In this document: piece after piece, positions 54,561 through 63,086 of the stretch
How positions within the stretch are numbered: the first letter of the stretch is position 1
Layout: each line of letters opens with the position of its first letter
Assembly: GCF_028307215.1 (NCBI RefSeq)
Contig: NZ_JAQMHV010000005.1
Span: forward strand, 1-64,000
Source: Falsirhodobacter sp. 20TX0035
GTDB lineage: Bacteria > Pseudomonadota > Alphaproteobacteria > Rhodobacterales > Rhodobacteraceae
Reading direction: 5' to 3'
Length of the DNA: 64,000 nucleotides
The notes under the pieces: generated by a model
What the model was told of the DNA's origin: nothing
What the model saw: only the letters and a program-made list of their open reading frames with translations
The model's database searches: none
Made by a program: the position numbers and the translations under genes

Positions 54561-56330
54561 TCAGACCAGCGGGCGGGGGTTGGACAGGTATTGCGTCCGG
54601 ATGGCCTGCGCCGTGTGATAGGCCAGACCGCCGACAAGGCCCGTCGGGTTGTACTGGGTGTTCTGCACAAAGTTGCCCGCGCCCATGACGAAGACGTTGT
54701 GCTTGTCCCAAGCCTGGCTGAACTTGTTGACGGCCCCTTGGTCCGGCGTTTCGGACATGATGGCGCCGCCGGTGTTGTGCGTCGTCTGATAGGGGCGCAC
54801 GTCGTACATCTGGCCCTGCTTCTTGAAAGCGTCCTGCATCGAATCCGGCTTCAACGCTTCGGCAATGGGCCGGATCTTCTCGCGCATGAACTGGGTCATG
54901 CGGACCTCGTTGTCGTGCCAGTTGAAGGTCATCCGCATCAGCGGGCGGCCGTGGCGGTCCTTGTAGGTCGGGTCGAGGTCCAGGTAGTTGTTCCGGTACG
55001 CCATGTGCGATCCGTGCGAACCGATCGACATCGAATGGCCGTACCATTTCTTGATGCCGTCCTTCCAGCCCTGCCCCCAAGCGGGCGTGCCCGCCGGCAG
55101 CGGCATCGACCGGATTGGCTGGCCGTTCGATTGCCCCGAGGAAATGTAGGAACCGCCGATGAAGCCTTCTGTCCCGAAATCGATCTGGCCGATGCCGTAA
55201 TCGTCGATGGAAAAGCCGTTGGCGCCGGTGCCGATGAACGGGTTGAACACCTCGTTTTCATAGAACAGCGTATACCCGCCGTTCATCTGGTAGGCGTAGT
55301 TCTTGCCAGTGACGCCCTGCCCCGTGCGCGGGTCATAGGGCTGACCGATGCCCGAAAGCAGCATCAGGTGCACGTTATGCAGCTGATAGGCGGCCAGGAT
55401 CACGAGGTCGGCGGGCTGGAACACCTCTTCCTGCGCGGCCTCGTCGTAATAGGTGACGCCGGTCGCGGTCTTGCCGTCTTCCGCCATCTCCACCCGCAGA
55501 ACCTCGGCGCCAGTGCGGTAGCTGAAGTTCGGCTTCTTGCGCAGCGCATCCAGGATAGCCGTCTGGGGAGAGGACTTGGAATACTGGTAGCAGCCATAGC
55601 GTTCGCAGAAGCCGCAATGGTTGCACGGGCCCATCTGCATCCCGTATTCGTTCACGTAGGACGTCGAAGCGATGCCGCCCGGCCGCGCGAACGGGTGCAG
55701 ACCCAGCGACTTCGCCGCCTCGGCGAACTTCGCGCCGTCATAGGTGGAGGGCATCGCGGGCATCGGGTAGTCCGACGAACGCGGCGCCTCGAACGGGTTG
55801 CCGCCTTCGATGATCTGGCCGTTGATGTTGCCCGCATTGCCGGAAATTCCGGCCACGCGTTCGAACCGGGCGAAATGGGGCTCCAGCTCCTCATACGTGA
55901 CGGGATAGTCCATCAGCTGCATGTCTTCGGGAATGATCCCCGCGCCCCAGTTCTGTTCGACATGGGACCGCAGCTTGTATTCGGCCAGCATCGGGCGCCA
56001 GTTCAGGCCGTTCCAGTGCGTGCCCGCCCCGCCCACGCCGTTGCCCGGCAGGAAGGAGCCGAGGCTGCGATAGGGCAGCGCGGATTCCTCCAGGTTGCGG
56101 CGGATGGTGAGGGTGGACTGACGCGGCTTCTGCATCATGCCCAGACGGACGCCGTATTTCAGCTCGTCGATCATCTGGGGATACTGGAAGTTCGGCACCG
56201 TGTCCTGATCGTGCCCACGCTCCAGCGCGACGATCTCCAGACCCTCCTGCGCCAGTTCCATGCCGATGATGGATCCCGTCCAGCCGAGGCCGACGATGAC
56301 GACGTCTTTTTTCTTTTCCTGACGGGCCAT
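54561..56330 (-). CDS. GMC family FAD-dependent dehydrogenase, large subunit
   Basis: A 589-residue GMC-type flavoprotein, catalytic subunit of a membrane-bound dehydrogenase. The FAD motif is VVIVGLGWTGSIIGMELAQEG. The Cys-rich stretch GPCNHCGFCERYGCYQYSK can bind a small iron-sulfur cluster, as in FAD-glucose and sorbitol/gluconate dehydrogenases. Catalytic-type His residues lie in the C-terminal TTHNTGGAIM and TQYNPTGLVGGLAYHTAQA. No signal peptide is visible; export probably relies on the twin-arginine signal of its small partner. The ATG overlaps the small-subunit stop by one base (TGATG). Substrate (sugar, sugar acid or polyol) is not clear. Confidence 0.92.
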   Translation of the reverse strand: MARQEKKKDVVIVGLGWTGSIIGMELAQEGLEIVALERGHDQDTVPNFQYPQMIDELKYGVRLGMMQKPRQSTLTIRRNLEESALPYRSLGSFLPGNGVGGAGTHWNGLNWRPMLAEYKLRSHVEQNWGAGIIPEDMQLMDYPVTYEELEPHFARFERVAGISGNAGNINGQIIEGGNPFEAPRSSDYPMPAMPSTYDGAKFAEAAKSLGLHPFARPGGIASTSYVNEYGMQMGPCNHCGFCERYGCYQYSKSSPQTAILDALRKKPNFSYRTGAEVLRVEMAEDGKTATGVTYYDEAAQEEVFQPADLVILAAYQLHNVHLMLLSGIGQPYDPRTGQGVTGKNYAYQMNGGYTLFYENEVFNPFIGTGANGFSIDDYGIGQIDFGTEGFIGGSYISSGQSNGQPIRSMPLPAGTPAWGQGWKDGIKKWYGHSMSIGSHGSHMAYRNNYLDLDPTYKDRHGRPLMRMTFNWHDNEVRMTQFMREKIRPIAEALKPDSMQDAFKKQGQMYDVRPYQTTHNTGGAIMSETPDQGAVNKFSQAWDKHNVFVMGAGNFVQNTQYNPTGLVGGLAYHTAQAIRTQYLSNPRPLV

Positions 56331-57031
56331 CACGCACGCTCCCCTTTGATCGAGACGGGGCCGAGCGGATACTCGACGTTGTAGCGGGGAACCCATTCCT
56401 TGAAGTTCGCCCGCGCGCCCGGGAAGCCGATGAAGGTCCAGGCCTGCATTCCGTGGTTGCCGCCATACATCGGGTCGGCGAAATAGCCTTCCTTCGTGTT
56501 CTGCAGCAGGATGGAGAAGAAGTCCTTCAGCGTCGGGTCCAGCGCGACCTCGCCCTTCTGAAGGGCGGTCAGCGCCGCGTCCTGCTTGGCCGCGTCCAGT
56601 TCGGCGAAGGCGCCGCCATGCGTCTGCTGGCACCAAGCGTCAAAAACCGGGATCGCGCCGCGATACACCTCGGCCGGGGTCAGCGGGGTCTGCCAGCCGC
56701 GGAAGGGGTCGGCGTCCGGCTGGTGGGGGCCTTCCATGTACCAGTCCGCCGCCGCGCCGTAGCCGCCCATCATCTCGCGGTCGATGAAGACCGGAACGCG
56801 GGCCTCCAGCGCGCCCGGGCCATCCCCTTCGGAGGGAATGAGGCGCGCGGTCGCGGCCAGGACGAAGGTCCATTCCGCCGGCGTGAAGAATTCGGGTTGG
56901 TACTGGTCCAGCGGAACGGGCGGTTCGGCGGTCCGGGCCTTGGCGGACACCGCAAGGCCCGACAGCGCGGCACCCGCGGCCGTCGCTTTCAGGAAGCTGC
57001 GGCGGCTGGGCAAGCCGGGAAGATCGGTCAT
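56330..57031 (-). CDS. Gluconate 2-dehydrogenase subunit 3 family protein
   Basis: A 233-residue small subunit with a twin-arginine signal (SRRSFLKATAAGAALSGLAV), which would carry the folded small and GMC subunits together to the periplasm. The mature part has the family pattern FFTPAEWTFVLAATARLIP and FFSILLQNTKEGYFADPMYGGN. The start at 57031 has GGGAG upstream; the longer open frame upstream overlaps a probable operator and has no homology. It is the first gene of the three-gene dehydrogenase operon. Confidence 0.94.
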   Translation of the reverse strand: MTDLPGLPSRRSFLKATAAGAALSGLAVSAKARTAEPPVPLDQYQPEFFTPAEWTFVLAATARLIPSEGDGPGALEARVPVFIDREMMGGYGAAADWYMEGPHQPDADPFRGWQTPLTPAEVYRGAIPVFDAWCQQTHGGAFAELDAAKQDAALTALQKGEVALDPTLKDFFSILLQNTKEGYFADPMYGGNHGMQAWTFIGFPGARANFKEWVPRYNVEYPLGPVSIKGERA

Positions 57032-57094
57032 GGTATGCTCCCTACCGGCGGGGCCGGGCTTGGTGGCGGTTCGAGCGAAAGGTGCGTCACGGTG

Positions 57095-57118
57095 ACACAT
57101 CCTTTCATTTTGATGTGT
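57095..57118 (-). promoter_or_regulatory. Candidate operator of the dehydrogenase operon
   Basis: ACACATC (57095-57101) and GATGTGT (57112-57118) form a perfect 7-bp inverted repeat with a 10-base AT-rich spacer, about 65 bases upstream of the small-subunit ATG. Size and position suit a LacI-, GntR- or IclR-type repressor site; no such regulator is adjacent. Confidence 0.45.
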
Positions 57119-57220
57119 TAGCGCCGTATCCCATTGCATGCAACAAAACTGTCCGCGCGGAATAAGATTGAGGAATTTATTCCAAAACCGCATGAACTCG
57201 GGAAGATCCGGGAAAGAGAA

Positions 57221-57296
<76 letters not shown>

Positions 57297-57351
57297 ACTG
57301 CGATTTTTGTGCCGCAGGGTTCGGCACCTGTCAATGGTCTGCAAAGACGAA

Positions 57352-57373
57352 GGGAGGGGCCTCGGCCCCTCCC
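57352..57373 (-). terminator. Hairpin after gcvP
   Basis: A perfect 10-bp GC-rich inverted repeat (57352-57361 with 57364-57373) lies 12 bases past the gcvP stop. The following minus-strand sequence is only moderately T-rich, so termination strength is uncertain. Confidence 0.65.
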
Positions 57374-57384
57374 CCACGGTTTCG

Positions 57385-60225
57385 TCACTCGGCGGCGTCC
57401 TGATACGCCTCGGGCGGCGGGCAGGTGCAGATCAGGTTGCGGTCGCCGTAAGCGTTGTCCACCCGACCCACCGGCGGCCAGTACTTGTCCACCCGGAAGC
57501 TGCCCGCGGGGAAGCAGCCCTGTTCGCGGGGATAGGCGCGGGTCCAGTCGGCCACCAGATCCTCCACCGTGTGGGGGGCGAAGTGCAGCGGCGACTGGTC
57601 GGCCGCGATCTCGCCCGCCTCCACCGCGCGGATCTCCTCGCGGATGGACAGGAGGGCGGTGACGAAGCGGTCGATCTCGGCCTTCGCCTCGGACTCGGTC
57701 GGTTCCACCATCAGCGTGCCGGGGACCGGGAAGCTCATGGTCGGGGGGTGGAAGCCGTTGTCGATCAGGCGTTTGGCGATGTCGTCCACCGTGATCCCGG
57801 CTTCGGCGAAGGGACGGGTGTCAAGGATGCATTCATGCGCCACGCGCCCCCGGTTGCCCATGAAGAGCACGGGATACGCCCCGCGCAGGCGTGCGGCGAT
57901 GTAGTTGGCGTTCAGGATCGCCACGCGCGTTGCCTGCGCCAGCCCCTCCCCGCCCATCATCAGGCAATACGCCCAGGAGATCAGCAGGATCGAGGCCGAG
58001 CCGTAGGGCGCAGCGGAGACGGGACCCTCCTCCCCGCCCGTTTCCGGGTGGCCGGGCAGGAAGGGCGCCAGATGCGCGCGCACGCCGATGGGGCCCATGC
58101 CCGGACCGCCGCCGCCATGCGGAATGGCGAAGGTCTTGTGCAGGTTCAGGTGGCTGACATCGCCGCCAATGGCGCCGGGCTTCACCAGCCCCACCATCGC
58201 GTTCATGTTGGCCCCGTCGATATAGACCTGACCGCCGTGTTGGTGCGTGATCTCGCAGACCTCGCGCACCGCTTCCTCGAACACGCCGTGGGTGGAGGGG
58301 TAGGTGATCATGCAGGCGGCCAGCTTGTCGCCGGCAGCTTCGGCCTTGGCGCGGAAGTCCTCGATGTCGATGTCGCCGTTGGGCGCGGTCTTGACCACCA
58401 CCACCTTCATGCCGACCATCTGCGCGGTGGCGGGGTTCGTGCCATGCGCCGACATCGGGATCAGGCAGATGTTCCGATCCACATCGCCGCGCGACCGGTG
58501 ATAGGCCTGGATCGTCAGCAGCCCCGCATATTCGCCCTGCGCGCCCGAATTCGGCTGCATCGAAAACGCGTCATAGCCGGTGATGGTGCACAGCTTTTCC
58601 GACAGGTCGCTGATCGCCTCGGCATAGCCCTGCGCCTGATTGGCCGGCGCGAAGGGGTGAAGCGATCCGAACTCTGGCCAGGTGATCGGCATCATCTCGG
58701 CCGCCGCGTTCAGCTTCATCGTGCAGGAGCCGAGGGGGATCATCGCCCGGTCCAGCGCGAGGTCGCGGTCCGCAAGGCGGCGCATGTAGCGCATCATCTC
58801 GGACTCGGCGCGGTTCATGTGGAACACCGGGTGGGTGAGGTAATCCGACTGACGGATCATCGCCTCGGGCACACCCAGTTCAATGGTCTTCGGCGCCTCC
58901 TCCGTGATGCCGAAGGCGTCCAGAACGCGGGTGATCACGTCGTCGTTCGTCGTCTCGTCCAAGGAGATGCCGACATGGTCGCGGCCCACCTTCCGCAGGT
59001 TGATGCCGCGGTGGCGCGCGGCGGCCATGATGCCCTGCTGGCCCACGCCCACCCGCACGGTGATCGTGTCGAAGAAGGCCTGCGGCTGCACGTCCGCCCC
59101 CGCCGCGCGCAGGGCGTTCGCCAGACGGACGGTGTTGAAATGCACCCGTTCGGCGATGGCGCGCAGGCCCACGGGGCCGTGGAACACGCCGTAGAAGCTG
59201 GCCATCACCGCCAGCAGCGCCTGCGCGGTGCAGACGTTGGAGGTCGCCTTTTCCCGCCGGATGTGCTGTTCGCGCGTCTGCAGCGCCAGCCGGTAGGCCT
59301 TGTTTCCGCGCGCGTCGACCGACACGCCGACGATGCGGCCCGGCATGGTGCGCTTCAGCTCGTCCCGGCAGGACATGAAGGCGGCATGGGGGCCACCATA
59401 GCCCATCGGCACGCCGAAGCGCTGCGACGATCCGACCGCGATGTCGGCCCCCATCGCCCCCGGCTCTTTCAGGATGCACAGGGCCAGAAGGTCGGTCGCC
59501 ACGACCGCGATGGCTTTGGCCGCATGCAGAGCCTCGATCTCGGCCGTGAAGTCGCGCACCTCGCCGAAGGTGCCGGGATACTGGAAGATCGCGCCGAAGA
59601 CGGCATTGGCGTCCAGCGTGTCGGCCGATCCCACGATCACCTCGATCCCCAGCGGCAGGGCGCGGGTGCGGATCACGGCGATGGTCTGCGGGTGGCACGC
59701 CTCGTCCACGAAGAAGGCGCGGGCCTTCGACTTCGCGGCGCGTTCGGCCATGGCCATGGCTTCGGCCGCCGCCGTCGCCTCGTCCAGAAGGGAGGCGTTG
59801 GCGACCGGCAGGCCCGTCAGGTCCGACACCATGGTCTGGTAGTTCAGCAGCGCCTCGAGCCGCCCCTGCGCGATTTCGGGCTGGTAGGGGGTGTAGGCCG
59901 TGTACCAGGCCGGGTTTTCCAGGATGTTGCGCTGGATCGCGGGCGGCGTCACCGTGCCGTAATACCCCTGCCCGATCAGCTGCGTCATCACGCGGTTCTT
60001 CGCGCCGACCTCGCGCATCTTCGCCAGCAGCTCGTGTTCGGCCAGCGGGGCCCAGTCCAGCGCCTTGTCCTGCCGGATCGATGCGGGGATCGTCTCCTCG
60101 ATCAGCTGGTCAAGCGAGGACACGCCGCAGACGGCCAGCATCTCCTCCATCTCGGACGGGGACGGGCCGATGTGGCGGCGGTTGGCGAAATCGTAGGGAT
60201 CGTAGGAGACGGGGGTGTAGGTCAT
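57385..60225 (-). CDS. gcvP: Glycine dehydrogenase (decarboxylating), P protein
   Basis: PLP-dependent P protein of the glycine cleavage system, which decarboxylates glycine and loads the aminomethyl group onto the lipoyl arm of GcvH. The 946-residue length indicates the full-length homodimeric type, with both halves in one chain. It starts [19 protein letters not shown]. The PLP lysine is in [20 protein letters not shown], and [10 protein letters not shown] and [14 protein letters not shown] are family blocks. It follows gcvH by 78 bases and is the last gene of gcvTHP. Confidence 0.98.
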   Translation of the reverse strand: MTYTPVSYDPYDFANRRHIGPSPSEMEEMLAVCGVSSLDQLIEETIPASIRQDKALDWAPLAEHELLAKMREVGAKNRVMTQLIGQGYYGTVTPPAIQRNILENPAWYTAYTPYQPEIAQGRLEALLNYQTMVSDLTGLPVANASLLDEATAAAEAMAMAERAAKSKARAFFVDEACHPQTIAVIRTRALPLGIEVIVGSADTLDANAVFGAIFQYPGTFGEVRDFTAEIEALHAAKAIAVVATDLLALCILKEPGAMGADIAVGSSQRFGVPMGYGGPHAAFMSCRDELKRTMPGRIVGVSVDARGNKAYRLALQTREQHIRREKATSNVCTAQALLAVMASFYGVFHGPVGLRAIAERVHFNTVRLANALRAAGADVQPQAFFDTITVRVGVGQQGIMAAARHRGINLRKVGRDHVGISLDETTNDDVITRVLDAFGITEEAPKTIELGVPEAMIRQSDYLTHPVFHMNRAESEMMRYMRRLADRDLALDRAMIPLGSCTMKLNAAAEMMPITWPEFGSLHPFAPANQAQGYAEAISDLSEKLCTITGYDAFSMQPNSGAQGEYAGLLTIQAYHRSRGDVDRNICLIPMSAHGTNPATAQMVGMKVVVVKTAPNGDIDIEDFRAKAEAAGDKLAACMITYPSTHGVFEEAVREVCEITHQHGGQVYIDGANMNAMVGLVKPGAIGGDVSHLNLHKTFAIPHGGGGPGMGPIGVRAHLAPFLPGHPETGGEEGPVSAAPYGSASILLISWAYCLMMGGEGLAQATRVAILNANYIAARLRGAYPVLFMGNRGRVAHECILDTRPFAEAGITVDDIAKRLIDNGFHPPTMSFPVPGTLMVEPTESEAKAEIDRFVTALLSIREEIRAVEAGEIAADQSPLHFAPHTVEDLVADWTRAYPREQGCFPAGSFRVDKYWPPVGRVDNAYGDRNLICTCPPPEAYQDAAE

Positions 60226-60303
60226 GGCGGTCCTGCTGGGGAAAGGCCGGGCGCTTGCCGTCCCGGTCGGGCGGCGGGGGCGCGCGGCACGCCCCCGGCC
60301 GGA

Positions 60304-60663
60304 TCAGCCGATCAGATCGGCGTATTCGTCCTCGTCCATGAACTGGTCGAGGACGGACAGATCCTCCACCTTCAGCTTGAAGAACCACGCGCGGCCCGTC
60401 GGATCCTCGTTCACGAGGCCGGGGTTCGAGGCCAGCTCTTCATTGACCTCCACGACCTCGCCATCCACGGGGGCGAGGATGTCGGAGGCGGCCTTGACGC
60501 TTTCGATCACGACGACCTCGTCGCCCGTGGCGACCTGGGTTTCCAGTTCGGGCAGTTCGACGAACACCACGTCACCCAGCTGGGTGGCGGCATGTTCGGT
60601 GATGCCGACGACGACATGGTCGCCTTCGACGCGCAGCCATTCATGTTCTTCGGTGTACTTCAT
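60304..60663 (-). CDS. gcvH: Glycine cleavage system H protein
   Basis: Lipoyl carrier that shuttles the aminomethyl group between P, T and L proteins. The 119-residue product starts MKYTEEHEWLRVEGDHVVVG and carries the lipoylation lysine in VIESVKAASD. The fold is complete, with the C-terminal helix (VLDQFMDEDEYADLIG). I chose the ATG at 60663; the longer upstream frame overlaps gcvT. It begins 11 bases after the gcvT stop. Confidence 0.97.
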   Translation of the reverse strand: MKYTEEHEWLRVEGDHVVVGITEHAATQLGDVVFVELPELETQVATGDEVVVIESVKAASDILAPVDGEVVEVNEELASNPGLVNEDPTGRAWFFKLKVEDLSVLDQFMDEDEYADLIG

Positions 60664-60674
60664 GGGGAGGCTCC

Positions 60675-61772
60675 TCAGCGTTTGTAGGAAGCGGGGATAA
60701 AAGGAAGGGCGGCGACGGTGACTGGCAGACGCTTGCCCCGCACCTCGCCGAACAGGGGGGTGCCGACGGCGGCATGGGCGGCGGCGACGTAGCCCATCGC
60801 GACGGGTGCCCCCACCGAAGGCCCGAACCCCCCCGAGGTGACGGTGCCCACGGGCGTGCCGTCGGCCGCGAACAGGGCCACGCCTTCGCGCATGGGCGCG
60901 CGGCCTTCGGGCAACAGCCCGACGCGAAGACGTTCGGACCCGTCGGAAAGTTCCCGAAGGATGCGGGCGTCGCCGGCGAATCCCCCGCCGCGGCGGGATT
61001 TCTGGATGGCCCAGGTCAGCCCGGCCTCCACCGGCGTGGTGTGTTCGTCGATGTCGTGGCCATAAAGGCACAGCCCCGCCTCCAGCCGCAGGCTGTCGCG
61101 GGCGCCAAGGCCGATCGGGGCCACCTCATCCATCGCCAGAAGGGCGCGAGCGAGGCCTTCGGCCCCGCCGAACGGCACGGAAATCTCGAACCCGTCCTCA
61201 CCGGTGTAGCCGGAGCGGGAGATCCACAGGGGCCCGAACAGCGTGTCGGCCGTCAGGACATCCATGAAGCGCATGGTGGCGACGGCGGGCACCAACTGGG
61301 CCAGCGCATCCTCGGCCCGCGGGCCCTGCAGCGCCAGAAGCGCGCGGTCCGTCACCGGGCGGACCTGATCGCCCAGATGGGCCGTCAGGTGGGCGATGTC
61401 GGCGTCCTTGCAGCCCGCGTTCACCACGACATAGAAGTGATCGCCCCGGTTCGCGAACATCAGGTCGTCGCGGATACCGCCCTGATCGTTGGTCAGAAGG
61501 CCGTAACGCTGGCGCCCTTCGGCCAGCGCTGCCACGGACACGGGCATCAGCGCCTCGAACTCGGCCGCAAGGGTGGCCATATCGGTGCGGGGCTTCAGCA
61601 GCACCTGGCCCATGTGGCTGACGTCGAACAGGCCGGCCTTCGCGCGGGTGTGCAGGTGTTCGGCCATTACGCCTTCGAACTGGACGGGCATCTCCCATCC
61701 CGCGAAGGGGACCATGCGGGCCCCGTGTTCAACGTGAAGATCGTGCAGCGGCAGGCGTTGCAGGTCGGCCAT
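60675..61772 (-). CDS. gcvT: Aminomethyltransferase, T protein
   Basis: T protein of the glycine cleavage system, which takes the aminomethyl group from GcvH to form methylene-tetrahydrofolate and ammonia. The 365-residue product has GARMVPFAGWEMPVQFEG, the folate-binding FDVSHMGQ, and the Asp-containing RDDLMFANRGDHFYVVVNAG. The end is SGGFGPSVGAPVAMGYV. The ATG at 61772 is used; extra upstream codons fall in the riboswitch leader. First gene of the gcvTHP operon, controlled by the tandem glycine riboswitch. Confidence 0.97.
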   Translation of the reverse strand: MADLQRLPLHDLHVEHGARMVPFAGWEMPVQFEGVMAEHLHTRAKAGLFDVSHMGQVLLKPRTDMATLAAEFEALMPVSVAALAEGRQRYGLLTNDQGGIRDDLMFANRGDHFYVVVNAGCKDADIAHLTAHLGDQVRPVTDRALLALQGPRAEDALAQLVPAVATMRFMDVLTADTLFGPLWISRSGYTGEDGFEISVPFGGAEGLARALLAMDEVAPIGLGARDSLRLEAGLCLYGHDIDEHTTPVEAGLTWAIQKSRRGGGFAGDARILRELSDGSERLRVGLLPEGRAPMREGVALFAADGTPVGTVTSGGFGPSVGAPVAMGYVAAAHAAVGTPLFGEVRGKRLPVTVAALPFIPASYKR

Positions 61773-61842
61773 GGGGTCACCCCGTTCTGTCAGGCCGGAA
61801 TCCCGGCACCACATGGACAGGCCAATCCCTGTCCCGCGATGC

Positions 61843-61998
61843 CCCCTCTGTCCCTTGCGCCTGAGATCGTTATCCCGTCGGCGGGCCCCATACGGGGCCA
61901 CTCTCCAGAGTTTCGTGTCAGGCCGGTCCTTTTGCCTGAGAGTTTACCGGGGCGGTTGCTCCTTCGGCACCGGGGTGTGACCCGGCTTCTCCCTGACC
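61843..61998 (-). ncRNA. Tandem glycine riboswitch
   Basis: Two glycine aptamers in series on the minus strand, upstream of gcvT. Aptamer 1 (about 61925-61998) has GGGAGAAGCCGG, CCGAAGGAGCAACCGCCCC and the conserved ACTCTCAGGCAAAAGGACC end. Aptamer 2 (about 61843-61922) has CTCTGGAGAGTGG, CGCCGACGGGATAACG and ATCTCAGGCGCAAGGGACAG. This two-aptamer form normally turns on gcv expression at high glycine. About 70 bases separate it from the gcvT ATG. Exact borders are estimated from stem pairing. Confidence 0.95.
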
Positions 61999-62101
61999 TG
62001 ATACGGGCACCTCTAGCCAAGGGGCATCCGTCTGGCAAGCGATTTACTCTGCCCGCCGATTGTTTCATCTTCGGGGGCAGGAACGTGAGGACGACCGCAA
62101 G

Positions 62102-63061
62102 ATGCACCTGGAACTGCGCCACCTTCGCACCATCCGCGCCATCCACCGGGCGGGAGGTCTCGCGCGCGCGGCCGAGGCGCTGAACATCACCCAGTCCGCC
62201 CTGTCCCATCAGGTGAAGGGGCTGGAGGATCAGGCGGGGGTGGAGCTGTTCGTGCGGCGTTCCAAGCCCATGAAGCTGTCGGCCGCCGGCCTGCGGATGC
62301 TACGCCTGGCCGAACGCATCCTGCCCGAGGTGGACGCGCTGGGCGAGGAGTTCCGCGCCCTTCGGTCGGGCAAGACGGGGCGGATGCACATCGCCATGGA
62401 ATGCCACGCCTGCTTCGAATGGCTGCTGCCCGCGCTGGAAACCTTCCGCCACCACTGGCCCGACGTGGACGTGGACATCCGGGCCGGGCTGGCCTTTGAC
62501 GCCCTGCCCGCCCTTCTGCGGGACGAGATCGACGTGGTCATCACCTCCGAACCCGTGGCGACGGAGGGGGTGACCTTTCACCCCCTGTTTGACTACCAGC
62601 CTACCTTCATCTGTTCGGCGCTGAACCCGCTGGCCAGCCGCGACATGATCGAGGCGGAGGACTTCCGCAGCCAGCTGCTGATCCACTACCCCGTGCCGCG
62701 CGAAAAGCTGGACGTCTTCACCGACCTGCTGACCCCTGCGCGAGTGGAGCCGCGGGGCCTGCGATCCGTGGAGCTGACGGCCGTGATCCTGATGCTGGTC
62801 GCGGCGGATCGCGGCGTCGCCGTCATGCCCGACTGGGTGCTGCGCGAGGTGCGGGAGCATCCCGATTACGCCCTGCGCCCGCTGGCCCCGGGCACGATCA
62901 CCCGCACCAGCTATGCCGCGACGCGGATGGCGGATGGCGCGAAGCCCTTCATGGCCGATTTCCTGCGCCTGTCGGAAGAACGGTCGCTGGCCCTGCGCGA
63001 CTGGCCGGGTGCGCGGATTGGTCGCAATTCAGGTGGAAAACTCCCACCCGACGGCGTATGA
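62102..63061 (+). CDS. metR: LysR family regulator, MetR-like
   Basis: A 319-residue LysR-type transcription factor. The N-terminal helix-turn-helix (HLELRHLRTIRAIHRAGGLA and LNITQSALSHQVKGLE) closely follows MetR. The effector domain also matches: the block MECHACFEWLLPALETF is the counterpart of the MetR segment that senses homocysteine. MetR activates methionine and one-carbon genes, in some bacteria including gcv and glyA. It is divergent from gcvT, with the glycine riboswitch between, so control of the neighbouring operon is plausible but unproven. The ATG at 62102 is chosen by homology; an in-frame start at 62060 would add 14 residues. Confidence 0.92.
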   Translation: MHLELRHLRTIRAIHRAGGLARAAEALNITQSALSHQVKGLEDQAGVELFVRRSKPMKLSAAGLRMLRLAERILPEVDALGEEFRALRSGKTGRMHIAMECHACFEWLLPALETFRHHWPDVDVDIRAGLAFDALPALLRDEIDVVITSEPVATEGVTFHPLFDYQPTFICSALNPLASRDMIEAEDFRSQLLIHYPVPREKLDVFTDLLTPARVEPRGLRSVELTAVILMLVAADRGVAVMPDWVLREVREHPDYALRPLAPGTITRTSYAATRMADGAKPFMADFLRLSEERSLALRDWPGARIGRNSGGKLPPDGV

Positions 63062-63086
63062 CCCTCCCATCAGCGGAGGACGACCG

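Noticed and set aside
52353-56384. 1343-codon plus-strand ORF
   Set aside because: It runs opposite the cytochrome c and GMC genes and out of frame with thiX. It has no motif, while all overlapped genes have catalytic or cofactor signatures.
57307-60687. 1126-codon plus-strand ORF
   Set aside because: It is antisense to gcvP and gcvH; the His- and Arg-rich translation has no known fold.
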